Source of the DNA: Yamagishiella unicocca | Taxonomy: Eukaryota > Chlorophyta > Chlorophyceae > Chlamydomonadales > Volvocaceae | DNA: 64,000 nucleotides | NCBI GenBank assembly: GCA_003116995.1 | Contig: BDSL01000048.1 | Location: 1-64,000, forward strand | Direction of reading: 5' to 3' | Shown here: positions 10,625 to 23,124 of the stretch, one piece after another | Numbering within the stretch: the first letter of the stretch is position 1 | Layout of the letters: every line of letters begins with the position of its first letter | Translations under genes and position numbers: made by a program | The notes under the pieces: model-generated | Told to the model about the DNA's origin: nothing | The model's input: the letters and a program-made list of their open reading frames with translations, nothing else | The model's database searches: none

Positions 10625-12536
10625 CAGTCCCAGTCCCAGGTGAACAGCGCCATGATCTTCCACAGGCAAAGGCAGTCCCAGGGAAACAACACCATTATCT
10701 TCCACAGGATAGTTCTTAAAGACGACGCACTGCAACACAACCCTATGCCAGAAGTCAAAGTCTCACCTTCAGCGGCGCAGGAAGCTATCCAGGCCAATTT
10801 TGTAACATGTCCATCCATCTTATGTAGAAGGTGTCTCCTGGGCGCGTTCCTTGTGAGAACTCCATGCAATTCCAGGCCCTCCAGATGTAATGAACCCCTA
10901 GGCTGCACAAAATTCAGTGTGTGGCGCTGGAAGGCTGGGAAGCGCAGAGGCATTCTAAGTCCCAAGGCTCAGGGTCCAGCCAGCAGCACGGTGAACCTGC
11001 AAAGGGCAAATGGTCAACATAGCATTGCGGATCTGTAAGGACCTTATTGCATTGCCTCAAGAAGAGCGCGCAGTAAAAGATGCAACCCGCATGCAAGGAA
11101 ACACAAACATCTATAAGGCACATCCCAACGCATAATTCATAAACAATGTTCAGGCACCGTATCTTCTACAGTTTCATAGCCAGGTTTTAAGCCTAACGCG
11201 GTGAGCACTCGCCAAACATTGTTATTATCTTCCACAGGATAAACCATAAAGACGTTACACTGTGCCACAAGCCTGTGCTAAAAGTGAAAGCCTCACCTTC
11301 AGCGGCGCAGGAAACTGTCTAGGCCAAACGGTGAAGCATGGGGTTGCATCCGTCTTTTTGCCAGTAGCTGGCATCTCCTGAGCGCTATGCTGGTGACAGC
11401 TCCTCGCGATCCCAAGTCCTCGATTGGTTATATAGAGTGAGCATAAAACCAGAAGGTAGCGCTGTGAATAAGAGGCATCCAGGGTCCCAAAGGAAGTCCA
11501 GCCAGCAGCAGCACCGTGAACCTGCACAACAATAGTATCGGTGTGAGATCGTAAAAAAATTCATTCCTTGACAAAGTGCGTTGCCTCGAGAAGACGAAGC
11601 AGTAAAATGTGCAACCGACATGCAAGGAACAGCACGCATCTCTTGGCCGAATTCCAATTCATAACCTGAGAATAGATAATGGCCAGGTATCGTTCGCTCT
11701 CTACTTTGAAGCCATGTTTCATGCCGCACGCCCCGCCAGGCGGGGAGCGCGTGCCGAAATTCGATCATTTTCTAACCCAGAATACCCTCTTAAGACAATA
11801 CATTATGCAACAAGCATGTACCAAAAGGTAAAGCCTCACCTGTAGAGGCGGAGGAAGCTGACCAGGCCCAACGTCGAAACATGCAACCCCATCCATCATT
11901 TTGCCCGCAGAGGGCGTCTCCTGAGGACTTCCCTGGTCAGAGCTCCACGCGATTCCAGGCTCTCGAGATGTCGTCAAGGTTCCGCGAAGGAGTCAGGGTG
12001 CAGTGCTGCAGGGACGAGGCGTGGAGCAAATCTAAGACTCAAGGTTACGAAGCTATTGTGTGTACAATAATTTTTAATTTGTAGTGCAGCAAAGCGTAGT
12101 TAGTTTGACGACTCTGCACGTAATGAGCTTGGGCGTTTGGGAACCAATGGGGACTAGCGAACGTTGCACCACCGTACCTGGAATCGCCGCACAGCGACCA
12201 ACATATAGCTGCTGCAGCATAGTGGACATATTTTTGTATCCAATACTATTTCGCGTTCCATGAGCCTCCCGACTCTGGGCATTCCATGAGCCGCCTGACT
12301 CTGGGCAACGCGACAATTAAGTGATCATCCGAACGCTGCCAACAAAACAACATGGATACGTCAATCGCTTGCGTTGTGATTGCTGAACCCTTGCGGCACT
12401 GGAGGGCCTGAGCGGCTCCTGCCAGATGCTCATCGTGGGCCTGTTTTCCTTTTTTCCCCGTTCCCTCGTTGTTTCTGTTGCCTGCCACCGTGTTGTTCGA
12501 TCTGCCTGGGGCGCCGTCTGCCCGGTTTTTTAATTG

Positions 12537-12595
12537 TTTAAGCGGAATGCGAGTATTACAGGGGCTACAAGCGCGGAAGCGCAACCAGGCGGGCC
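12537..12595. repeat. 59-bp module, first instance (copy 2)
   Basis: It starts TTTAAGCGGAATGCGAG and recurs at 13497-13566 with an 11-bp insertion. The same pair flanks the LINE tail in every unit. Confidence 0.6.
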
Positions 12596-12835
12596 CAATG
12601 GGCCAGGCAACAACACGGATCACCGGACGAGGTCAAACCACTCCTCGCTGGCGAGGCCGACAGGAAAACCGAAAGGGCCTCGCCTAATAGGGAAAGCGCG
12701 CTTACCACGCCCACCACGAGCCACCAACACCAAGCCTGCAGCGATGTGCGAGCGCGCATCGGGGGGGGGCCAAAAGCCCAGGCCGCTAGTCAGGCCAAGA
12801 AACAAGATCAGCGCCGACTAGGGAAAGCGTGTCTA

Positions 12836-13123
12836 GGGATGAGAGGTGGCGGGTTCCGATGTTTGCATCCATGCGGCGCTCCACTGGTTCGTCGGGTGCT
12901 GGGCTGTTAGGTTGGTTGGTGGCCAGTTCCTGATAGGGGAGCCTCTAGTGCAAATTCCCCCTGGGGTGCTGGCTGCTGCTCTGTATGCCTACGGCCTGTC
13001 AACTTGGTGTTCTGGTGGTTTGCCTTTGTTTCGGTGCATGTTGGTATTTGTTTCCTCCATCTTGTTCAGTGTCAGGCGATGTGCCCAATGGTTCTACCTC
13101 TTGGTCTGGAACCGTTACAACAA
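12836..13123 (+). mobile_element. LINE 3'-UTR fragment in array copy 2
   Basis: This is the clean counterpart of 2872-3159 and closely matches 28938-29229. Both share the ending GTTACAACAA. Confidence 0.8.
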
Positions 13124-14160
13124 CGAGCCACCAAAACCAATCCTGCAACCTGGGTGAGAGTCACCACAGCAAGTCAGCAACGGGTCCATGGCCATCACAC
13201 AGAACCGAGCCATCGAGTCCATTGCCTCCACAGGAACCGAGCCTTCAGCATGGGCAAGACCACGAGCACGGAGCCGTCTGTGAGGTGTAGCGAGAGGAGG
13301 AGCCACAGCCCGGATTGAGGACCATCAGCAGAGGCGCCAGCGCTGCCGAGCACCAGAGCGTGCCCAAGATCCAGCAGCCAGTACCAGAGAGGGTGAAAGA
13401 CAAGAGACGATGGAGAGCAGAGACTGCGCCACAAGCGGACTGAAAGTTGCACGGCCCAATGACGAGGTCCACAAAAAGAGGACAAGGACCACGGCATTTA
13501 AGCAGAATGCGAGTATTACAAGGGAGCCAGAACGGCTACAAGCGCGGAAGCGCAACCAGGCGGGCCTGATCGGCCAGACCACGACACAGATCACTGAGCA
13601 AAAGAGCCCGCCTGCACCGGCCGGGAAGGGGCAAAAGCCGAAGGCAGCCAAACACGAGGACATGGAGAAGGCAGCACGCACAACTCAAAGGACGGGGAGG
13701 AGCACAAGCGCGTCCAGAAAACACGAAACACCTGCACCAAGCTAGCAGCGAGATGTGAGGAGGAGCGCGACCTGGCAAAATGGGGGCCCCCAAAAACCCA
13801 TAGCCCAAAAGCACCCACAAAAGAAAGCAGAGCGGGGGCCCCAGGCCCCACAACACAAAAAACGCCCACAAAACCGCACCCGGGAGTCAATTGTAGCGGG
13901 ATTTTCCCCATCCCAGCCCGTATAAAACTACCGCCGATGCCGAATAAACTGTTCGTATTTCGGCCAGAAGAATTGCACACATGGAACGCCGAACCACATG
14001 GCCGATTGCACCACGGACACCCCTAAAAGGCAAAAATACAAGCGAGTGTCGGTAAGCCGCGCGAAGGATGCTCGTCATGCCAATCCCTGCTCTAAAATGC
14101 CAATACCGTATGTGCCATGGCCCATGGCCCCATGGGTCGGGACAGCATTGTGCCCGTAAT

Positions 14161-14192
14161 GCGTATTAATACGCAGAGAATACTCGAGTATT
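14161..14192. repeat. Twin adjacent 14-bp palindromes (copy 2)
   Basis: GCGTATTAATACGC (14161-14174) and AATACTCGAGTATT (14179-14192), followed by AATACGCGG. Confidence 0.8.
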
Positions 14193-14228
14193 AATACGCG
14201 GAATACGCGCCAGGAAAGTCGCTAACGC

Positions 14229-15363
14229 GTCCAGCGATGCAATGGCCAGCGTGCCCGTACGGCGTCCATACGGCGTCGTTGTGCGACGTTAAGTGCCAGG
14301 TCAGATCATACGCGTGCCCTGGTCGGTCGATGACCCCACAGCCTACCCCACCGGCGTAACGCACCTGTGGCGGTGGCGGTGGTGGCGGTGGTGGCGGAGA
14401 AGGTGGAGGAGGCGGCAGCGGTGTGCCAGGCGGCGGCGGGGCCGGTGGTGGTAGAGGGGGTGGCAGGGCTGGCGGTGGCGGCGGGGGCAGAGGAGGCGGT
14501 GGCGGCGGGGGCAGAGGAGGCGGTGGCGGTGTGCTAGGTGACGGCGGGGCCGGCGGTGGTGGCGGGGGCGGTACTGGCGGTGGCGGCGACGGTGGGAAAC
14601 GTCGCAGGAAACCAAAGACACCGATCGCCAACCAGCAGGCGTCGCACGTTGTCGCAAGGCTCGCGAGCACGGCCTTGACCCGAGTATGATGACTGGCCGT
14701 GTTACCAGCCAGGACGCAACGGGACCACCGCCAATCGGCGAGCACGGGGGCAGGGTCGACGTCGGGGTCGGGGTTGGCGGGGGTCGCGGAGGCGGCATTG
14801 TCTGCGGCTGGGGCGGGGGCATGGGCTGCGGCCTGCGAATGGCGGGTGGAGGAGACGGGATGGGGAGACAGGTCCGTCCAGCGGTGCAATTGCAAGTGTG
14901 TCGTGCCGTTAATTGCCCGGGTCTGCGGACCCGTCCAGCGATGCAATGGCCAGCGTGCCCGTACGGCGTCCGTACGGCGTCGTTGTGCGACGTTAAGTGC
15001 CAGGTCAGATCATACGCGTGCCCTGGTCGGTCGATGACCCCACAGCCTACCCCACCGGCGTAACGCACCTGTGGCGGTGGCGGTGGTGGCGGTGGTGGCG
15101 GAGAAGGTGGAGGAGGCGGCAGCGGTGTGCCAGGCGGCGGCGGGGCCGGTGGTGGTAGAGGGGGTGGCAGGGCTGGCGGTGGCGGCGGGGGCAGTACTGG
15201 CGGTGGCGGCGGGGGCAGAGGAGGCGGTGGCGGCGGGGGCAGAGGAGGCGGTGGCGGTGTGCTAGGTGACGGCGGGGCCGGCGGTGGTGGCGGGGGCGGT
15301 ACTGGCGGTGGCGGCGACGGTGGGAAACGTCGCAGGAAACCAAAGACACCGATCGCCAACCAG
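14229..15363. repeat. Duplicated block with (GGC/GGT)n minisatellite (copy 2)
   Basis: The direct repeats are 14229-14635 and 14933-15363. The second has extra G-rich units (GGCAGTACTGGCGG type). On the minus strand a 496-codon frame (14343-15833) runs through the second block with long proline runs resembling the PPPPSPPPP spacers of volvocine cell-wall glycoproteins. Its non-proline flanks look random, so I do not call a gene. Confidence 0.8.
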
Positions 15364-15570
15364 CTGCTGCCCTGCGTTATCCCGTCGTTCTGCAACGTCG
15401 AGCAGCAGGTGGTACCTGGATCAGCGGTTGCAACATGGTAATAAGGCCCGCCCACTTCCCCGCATCCGTTCAGGTGCATCAACAAGAACACACCTGACAC
15501 CTGCAGACGGGACGGGCGATGCAGGGCGGCTGCGTGGTAGAGGGGCGTCGGCAAGGGTGACGTTGCTACC

Positions 15571-16757
15571 ACCCTCCCACCCACCCATACTTGTAGCAGT
15601 CGCACTCTCCGTGCCCTAGGGGGGGGGAGAGGGTGCAGGGGGGTGGAACGAGGGTCGAGCTTGCTGTTGGCAGTTCGCAGTGTGGGGTAGGTCAACATAT
15701 GTAATACTTCAGGCCCGATCCATACCCTAACCGATTCATACGCTGGCCATGGCACCTCATATGTGTCAGCAATAGCCAGGGCTAGTGCGATGAAGGTAGC
15801 TCGGAACATGTCCCGATGGCCACAATAAATCATAATGATTTCAACACTCGCATCGTATCATAACACTATCTTGTTGGCAAATACAGGATACTAGTATCAT
15901 ATGGTCTTCTTACTGGCTTCTGCCAAATAGCGTTGTTACATGTGCAAGTGGTTATGTACGGCATCGTAGCCTGTCTACGCCAATATGGACAACCAATACC
16001 TCTTATCCAGTAACACCGCACTTTTCTCTGGCGATGGTGGCGGAGGAGGGCTGGACGGAGGCGGCTGGGGTGGGGGTGGTAGCGGGGGCCGGGAACAGCG
16101 GGTGCGGCGTGGGCGTGGGCGGGGGCACGAGCAGCAGGGCCGGGGCGGCGGCGGCGTGGGGGGGTGGGGGCTGCGGCGTGGCTGGCAGCGAGGATGGCGG
16201 TAGTAGGAGGGAAGACAGGGAGGGCTGGGCGGTGGGGCAATCATTCCATCCAACATATCCTGCGCCTCTGGCCACAACCTCAACCCTCGACCCTCGTTCC
16301 CACCCCTGCACCCTCCCACCCACCCATACTTGTAGCAGTCGCACTCTCCGTGCCCTAGGGGGGGGGGGGAAGAGGGTGCAGGGGGGTGGAACGAGGGTCG
16401 AGCTTGCTGTTGGCGGGGGTGGGGTAGGTCAACATATGTAATACTTCAGGCCCGATCCATACCCTAACCGATTCATACGCTGGCCATGGCACCTCATATG
16501 TGTCAGCAATAGCCAGGGCTAGTGCGATGAAGGTAGCTCGGAACATGTCCCGATGGCCACAATAAATCATAATGATTTCAACACTCGCATCGTATCATAA
16601 CACTATCTTGTTGGCAAATACAGGATACTAGTATCATATGTTCTTCTTACTGGCTTCTGCCAAATAGCGTTGTTACATGCGCAAGTGGTTGTGTATGGCA
16701 GCGTAGCCTGTCTACGCCAATCTGGACAACCAATACCTCTTATCCAGTACCACCACG
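15571..16757. repeat. ~448-bp direct duplication (copy 2)
   Basis: Blocks 15571-16018 and 16310-16757 are near identical and separated by a G-rich spacer (about 16020-16200). They match 5570-6756. Confidence 0.85.
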
Positions 16758-17173
16758 CCTTTCTCAGCAGCAGATGTGGTGATGTTGTTGGCGCCTGTGG
16801 CCCACATTCCGGGGCTCGGTGGCCGCCAGAAGGAAGGGATCAAGGCGGGAACAGATGAATGAAACAGAATGAAGGCCTTATGAGCTCAACATGATAATTT
16901 ATATGGCCTTGTTTGCCTGACACCCAGTTGCAGCCCTTCCTTGCTCACCGTGCTAAGAGGACAAGGCAGGCCTGGCTTCACCTACACTTGTATGTCAAAA
17001 AGCAAATGAGGTGTTAGACGTACACGGACGAGGACTCATCAGCTGTGGCATGAAGACAGCATATTACAATCGTAAAGTAGTCGGCATCGGTTCCGTGTAC
17101 AGAACAAATTGCAAGATAACGCAGATGTCACTGTAGTTCATGTGTGTATTCGGCATGTGGCTAACCTTAATTA

Positions 17174-17782
17174 CTAGGACAAGTTCAGGTGTGTACGCAA
17201 TAGCCCTGCGTAACCCTTCTGTGTCAGAAAGGAATTGGGTGATGCCGCGTGGAAGAATAGCGACCCTACTTCAATCCATATCAACCCCTCAAAAACACAA
17301 TCCTGTGGCCACTTCTTCGCCTTCTTGGGGTGCAGCCAGGCCTCCTGCTTGAATTCGCCTGGCTGGTCAGGATCTGGAATGTCACGTACAACCCCCCAGC
17401 GATGGGACTCTGCATTAAAGACAACGTCCCAGTCGCTGTCATCCCCTTGCTCGGGCAGTCCAGCTTTGTGCCCTACATCATTAAGGACCCAAAAGGCATC
17501 ACGTGCCTTCAGGCGTCCAGTTGCCAGCTGCTGCATCTTAACCGGGGATGCAGCAATCCACTGGCCTGCAGGGCTATCACCAGGGACCGTGTACATCGAA
17601 TACACATTTGATGCACCCGTGTCAACATCGCCCGGGGCCTTTGATAGCTGCATCACACGGCCAGCCTTGATGTTGGGCTGCTTGAGCACGGCCTTGTCCA
17701 GCGGTAATCCGCTATCTTGGACAACCCACACTGCATCTGTTCCGCAGGCAAGCCTGTGCGTTACGATGCTCCCGACAGACAT
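17174..17782 (-). CDS. Unrecognised 202-aa ORF inside the array unit (copy 2)
   Basis: It is identical at the protein level to the frame at 7173-7781 and has the same upstream acceptor-like CCTTGCAG. Nothing in it matches a domain I know. Because the whole unit is nearly identical between copies, conservation of the frame cannot be taken as selection. Confidence 0.45.
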   Translation of the reverse strand: MSVGSIVTHRLACGTDAVWVVQDSGLPLDKAVLKQPNIKAGRVMQLSKAPGDVDTGASNVYSMYTVPGDSPAGQWIAASPVKMQQLATGRLKARDAFWVLNDVGHKAGLPEQGDDSDWDVVFNAESHRWGVVRDIPDPDQPGEFKQEAWLHPKKAKKWPQDCVFEGLIWIEVGSLFFHAASPNSFLTQKGYAGLLRTHLNLS

Positions 17783-18058
17783 TATTCCTCAGATCCTGCA
17801 AGGCAAGGATGGTGTGAAAGTAAGTTAGAACCGATTATGACCGGTGAAGCAAGCAGTAACATGCAGAAACACGACCGTCGCTGTCAATCGGCCCAATGCG
17901 TCGATTGGACAGCCGCCTTGGCCTCTTCTTAAACTACGAGGGCAGGTCCCCTAACTTATCTTGTCGGCTCTGTACATCATATGATAATGGGATGCTTCAC
18001 GGTGGATATGGAGACGTATGGCGGTTGCTCGCCTCGCTGAATGGCCCGGTCGCGGTCC

Positions 18059-18112
18059 CCCTAAAACCCTAAAACCCTAAAACCCTAAAACCCTAAAACC
18101 CTAAAACCCTAA
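18059..18112 (+). repeat. Interstitial telomere tract, copy 2
   Basis: Six CCCTAAAA repeats plus CCCTAA, exactly 10,001 bp after the first tract and in the same orientation. Confidence 0.95.
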
Positions 18113-19139
18113 GCAACTGGACTGGCTACCCAGTAATGACTGTGTTCCCAAGTTCCCAAGAATAACTGGCTAGCCTTATGTCCCCACAGAATACTGCCAA
18201 AAATCACTCCAAGCCCATGGTACCCGGACAGATGGATAGAAGCTCGATGTGTACACCACTCACAAGGTGGGAACACGGCCTGAAATGCTGGGAACATGGT
18301 CATGTCACACACCATGTTCCCACCAATTACCCTGTCTGTCAGCAGGCACCTTGCAGATGGTTTCCATGTAACCCACACATTGGTTTGCTAAGCAATGCTC
18401 TGGCCTACCATAACATGGGCAAGTCAGTTAGACGTCATGGTACTTACCATGAGCCATATGCACCCAGAACTGGTGCATGCAGACATTTAATGTTGGCCTC
18501 CTCTTACACTCCTGCCACTTATCCTTTGCATGTGTGACAAAACAGCCCTGCTGTTGTCACACACACCTGGCTAAGCAACCGGCCTGCAGTTATCACTAGA
18601 GCTCTAGACAAACAAATGGCATATATAGATGCACAGAGGGGCCCCACCCTTTTACTGGCGTCACTTGAAGCTGATACCCATTGTATCCTACACTTTTTAC
18701 AGACAGTTTTTATGCATAGGTGGTGACTGCCTGCCAAACAATGCCACAATCTTCCACAGGATATAGTTCCTAAAGACGATGCACTGCACCACAAGTGTTT
18801 GCCACAAGTTCAAACCTCACCTTCAGCTGCGCAGGAAGCTGTCCATGGCCAAGCTTGGATGTCACTCCCTCTTACTGCAGCAGAGGGTGTCTCCTGGATG
18901 CTCCACACAAGAGCTCCACACAATTCCAGGCCCTCCAGATGTAATCAACCGTAGTCCTCACAAGATTTAGTGCGTGGTGCCGCAAGGTTTGGAAGTCCCA
19001 ACACTCACGGTCCAGCCACCAGCACTGTGAACCTGCAAAAGGCAAATGGTCAACATAGCATTGAGGTTGTTAGGAGGACTTTATTCTATTGCCTCAAGCA
19101 GAGCGTGCAGCAAAAGATGTACCCAGCATGCAAGGAGAC

Positions 19140-19242
19140 TGTAGCAGGTGTACGACAAAGGTACGGTCCTTGCGAACACTACCTAAGCGCGTAAAGTGCA
19201 CTCCCAGCACCTCGAGAAGCCTTTGGCTGCTCACCTGCTACA
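19140..19242. mobile_element. Short TIR element, family A
   Basis: Counterpart of 9139-9241, with ends TGTAGCAGGTG and CACCTGCTACA. Confidence 0.65.
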
Positions 19243-19257
19243 ATTGGTCTTGATACC

Positions 19258-19374
19258 AAATTGTAGTAAGCCTGCGACAGAAGCATACCTTAGGTTCCAC
19301 CAACACGCTTCCGACAGTCGCCAGCAGGATCTCTACCACGAAGGTAAGCTTCTGTCGCACACTTACTACAATTT
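19258..19374. mobile_element. Short TIR element, family B (117 bp)
   Basis: Counterpart of 9257-9373, with 27-bp inverted ends beginning AAATTGTAGTAAG. Confidence 0.65.
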
Positions 19375-20151
19375 GTAGTAAGCCTTTGGCTGCTCGCCTG
19401 CTACAGAGACGCACACATCTCTTTGTGAAATCCCTTCTCGATATCTCAGCACATAATTAATACATAGTGGGCAGGTACCGCTTCTTCTACAGTTTTAGAG
19501 CCAGATTTTATGCCTAACACCAGGCCAGGCGGTTGTTTGCCAGGCAGTCCCAGGCAAACACCGCCATTATCTTCCACAATCAGTCCCAGGCGAGCAACGC
19601 CATTATCTTCCTCAGGATAGTTCATAATGATGACGCACTGCACCACAACCCTATGCCAGAAGTCAAAAGTCTCACCTTCAGCGGTGCAGGAAGCTGTCCA
19701 GGCCAACTTTGTAACATGTCCATCCATCTTGTGTAGAAGGTGTCTTCTGGGCGTGTTCCTTGAGAGAATTCCATGCAATTCCAGGCCCTCCGGATGTAAT
19801 AAACCCCCAGGCCGCACAAAATTCAGTGTGCAGCACTGCAAGGTTTGGAAGCGGGGAAGCACACGAAGTCCCAACACTCACGGTCCAGCCACCAGCACTG
19901 TGAACCTGCAAAGGGCAAATGGTCAACATAGCATTGAGGCTGTTAGGAGGACTTTATTCAATTGCCTCAAGAAGAGCATACAGCAAAAGATGTAACTGGC
20001 ATGCAAGGAGATGCGTGCATCTCTTTGTGAAATCCCATCTCGATATCCCGGCACATAATTGATATATAGTGGGCAGGTACTGTTTCTTCTACAGTTTTAG
20101 AGCCAGATTTTATAGCTGACACCAGGCCAGGCGGTTGTTTGCCAGGCAGTC

Positions 20152-20254
20152 TGTAGCAGGTGTTTGACAAATGTATGGCCCTTGCAAACACTACCTAAGA
20201 GCGTAAAGTGCACTCCCAGCATCTCGAGAAGCCTTTGGCTGCTCGCCTGCTACA
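20152..20254. mobile_element. Short TIR element, family A
   Basis: Counterpart of 10151-10253 in array copy 3. Confidence 0.65.
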
Positions 20255-20537
20255 ATTGGTATCGAGACCAGCCGATGATACCCTAAGGTCCTAGGATCGA
20301 CCCGCACAGTAAAACTGTTCGGGCGACGCAATGCGGTCCCTTGTCCTCTAAGAGGAATCGGCAGAGCAAAGTTGACCAATAAGGTTAGATGCTTGAAAAA
20401 CCCGCAAGGCTAGACACATGCTATGCTGGGGCATGATGTGACCTGGAGTGATGACCCAGTGCCCAGGGTAGGAGATGGCAAGCACATGCTGGCAACGCCC
20501 GAAGGGACCGAGACGGTTCCCTTCAAAGGGGGGAGAG

Positions 20538-20625
20538 TGTAGCAGGTGGCCCTTGCGAACACTACCTAAGCGCGTAAAGCGCTCTCCCAGCATCTCAAGA
20601 AGCCTTTGGCTGCTCGCCTGCTACA
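20538..20625. mobile_element. Short TIR element, family A (88-bp variant)
   Basis: Counterpart of 10537-10624 in array copy 3. The single noticed substitution between copies 2 and 3 lies about 45 bp upstream. Confidence 0.6.
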
Positions 20626-22836
20626 CAGTCCCAGTCCCAGGTGAACAGCGCCATGATCTTCCACAGGCAAAGGCAGTCCCAGGGAAACAACACCATTATC
20701 TTCCACAGGATAGTTCTTAAAGACGACGCACTGCAACACAACCCTATGCCAGAAGTCAAAGTCTCACCTTCAGCGGCGCAGGAAGCTATCCAGGCCAATT
20801 TTGTAACATGTCCATCCATCTTATGTAGAAGGTGTCTCCTGGGCGCGTTCCTTGTGAGAACTCCATGCAATTCCAGGCCCTCCAGATGTAATGAACCCCT
20901 AGGCTGCACAAAATTCAGTGTGTGGCGCTGGAAGGCTGGGAAGCGCAGAGGCATTCTAAGTCCCAAGGCTCAGGGTCCAGCCAGCAGCACGGTGAACCTG
21001 CAAAGGGCAAATGGTCAACATAGCATTGCGGATCTGTAAGGACCTTATTGCATTGCCTCAAGAAGAGCGCGCAGTAAAAGATGCAACCCGCATGCAAGGA
21101 AACACAAACATCTATAAGGCACATCCCAACGCATAATTCATAAACAATGTTCAGGCACCGTATCTTCTACAGTTTCATAGCCAGGTTTTAAGCCTAACGC
21201 GGTGAGCACTCGCCAAACATTGTTATTATCTTCCACAGGATAAACCATAAAGACGTTACACTGTGCCACAAGCCTGTGCTAAAAGTGAAAGCCTCACCTT
21301 CAGCGGCGCAGGAAACTGTCTAGGCCAAACGGTGAAGCATGGGGTTGCATCCGTCTTTTTGCCAGTAGCTGGCATCTCCTGAGCGCTATGCTGGTGACAG
21401 CTCCTCGCGATCCCAAGTCCTCGATTGGTTATATAGAGTGAGCATAAAACCAGAAGGTAGCGCTGTGAATAAGAGGCATCCAGGGTCCCAAAGGAAGTCC
21501 AGCCAGCAGCAGCACCGTGAACCTGCACAACAATAGTATCGGTGTGAGATCGTAAAAAAATTCATTCCTTGACAAAGTGCGTTGCCTCGAGAAGACGAAG
21601 CAGTAAAATGTGCAACCGACATGCAAGGAACAGCACGCATCTCTTGGCCGAATTCCAATTCATAACCTGAGAATAGATAATGGCCAGGTATCGTTCGCTC
21701 TCTACTTTGAAGCCATGTTTCATGCCGCACGCCCCGCCAGGCGGGGAGCGCGTGCCGAAATTCGATCATTTTCTAACCCAGAATACCCTCTTAAGACAAT
21801 ACATTATGCAACAAGCATGTACCAAAAGGTAAAGCCTCACCTGTAGAGGCGGAGGAAGCTGACCAGGCCCAACGTCGAAACATGCAACCCCATCCATCAT
21901 TTTGCCCGCAGAGGGCGTCTCCTGAGGACTTCCCTGGTCAGAGCTCCACGCGATTCCAGGCTCTCGAGATGTCGTCAAGGTTCCGCGAAGGAGTCAGGGT
22001 GCAGTGCTGCAGGGACGAGGCGTGGAGCAAATCTAAGACTCAAGGTTACGAAGCTATTGTGTGTACAATAATTTTTAATTTGTAGTGCAGCAAAGCGTAG
22101 TTAGTTTGACGACTCTGCACGTAATGAGCTTGGGCGTTTGGGAACCAATGGGGACTAGCGAACGTTGCACCACCGTACCTGGAATCGCCGCACAGCGACC
22201 AACATATAGCTGCTGCAGCATAGTGGACATATTTTTGTATCCAATACTATTTCGCGTTCCATGAGCCTCCCGACTCTGGGCATTCCATGAGCCGCCTGAC
22301 TCTGGGCAACGCGACAATTAAGTGATCATCCGAACGCTGCCAACAAAACAACATGGATACGTCAATCGCTTGCGTTGTGATTGCTGAACCCTTGCGGCAC
22401 TGGAGGGCCTGAGCGGCTCCTGCCAGATGCTCATCGTGGGCCTGTTTTCCTTTTTTCCCCGTTCCCTCGTTGTTTCTGTTGCCTGCCACCGTGTTGTTCG
22501 ATCTGCCTGGGGCGCCGTCTGCCCGGTTTTTTAATTGTTTAAGCGGAATGCGAGTATTACAGGGGCTACAAGCGCGGAAGCGCAACCAGGCGGGCCCAAT
22601 GGGCCAGGCAACAACACGGATCACCGGACGAGGTCAAACCACTCCTCGCTGGCGAGGCCGACAGGAAAACCGAAAGGGCCTCGCCTAATAGGGAAAGCGC
22701 GCTTACCACGCCCACCACGAGCCACCAACACCAAGCCTGCAGCGATGTGCGAGCGCGCATCGGGGGGGGGCCAAAAGCCCAGGCCGCTAGTCAGGCCAAG
22801 AAACAAGATCAGCGCCGACTAGGGAAAGCGTGTCTA

Positions 22837-23124
22837 GGGATGAGAGGTGGCGGGTTCCGATGTTTGCATCCATGCGGCGCTCCACTGGTTCGTCGGGTGC
22901 TGGGCTGTTAGGTTGGTTGGTGGCCAGTTCCTGATAGGGGAGCCTCTAGTGCAAATTCCCCCTGGGGTGCTGGCTGCTGCTCTGTATGCCTACGGCCTGT
23001 CAACTTGGTGTTCTGGTGGTTTGCCTTTGTTTCGGTGCATGTTGGTATTTGTTTCCTCCATCTTGTTCAGTGTCAGGCGATGTGCCCAATGGTTCTACCT
23101 CTTGGTCTGGAACCGTTACAACAA
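22837..23124 (+). mobile_element. LINE 3'-UTR fragment in array copy 3
   Basis: Counterpart of 12836-13123. It lies about 3.8 kb from the LINE that carries the same tail at 28938-29229. Confidence 0.8.

Larger units (their letters stand above)
9596..12060. repeat. Cluster of diverged ~0.5-kb modules (copy 2)
   Basis: Four related segments start near 9596, 10690, 11231 and 11775. Each holds versions of CAGGATAGTTC..., CTCACCTTCAGCGGCGCAGG and GTGAACCTGCA. Similarity decreases from left to right. Two family A elements interrupt the cluster. No stable reading frame runs across modules, so I read them as decayed non-coding repeats. Confidence 0.65.
9919..19919. repeat. Array copy 2 (complete reference unit)
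   Basis: This is the only complete and apparently clean copy. Order from its left end: diverged ~0.5-kb modules with TIR elements (to about 12060), a short module pair (12537 and 13497), a LINE 3' tail (12836-13123), twin palindromes (14161-14192), a G-rich duplication (14229-15363), a second duplication (15571-16757), a minus-strand ORF (17174-17782), a telomere tract (18059-18112), then more diverged modules (from about 18740). Confidence 0.93.

Noticed and set aside
14343..15833. 496-codon minus-strand ORF as a hydroxyproline-rich cell-wall protein
   Set aside because: The proline runs come from the G-rich minisatellite, the flanking residues look random, and no signal peptide or pherophorin domain is visible.
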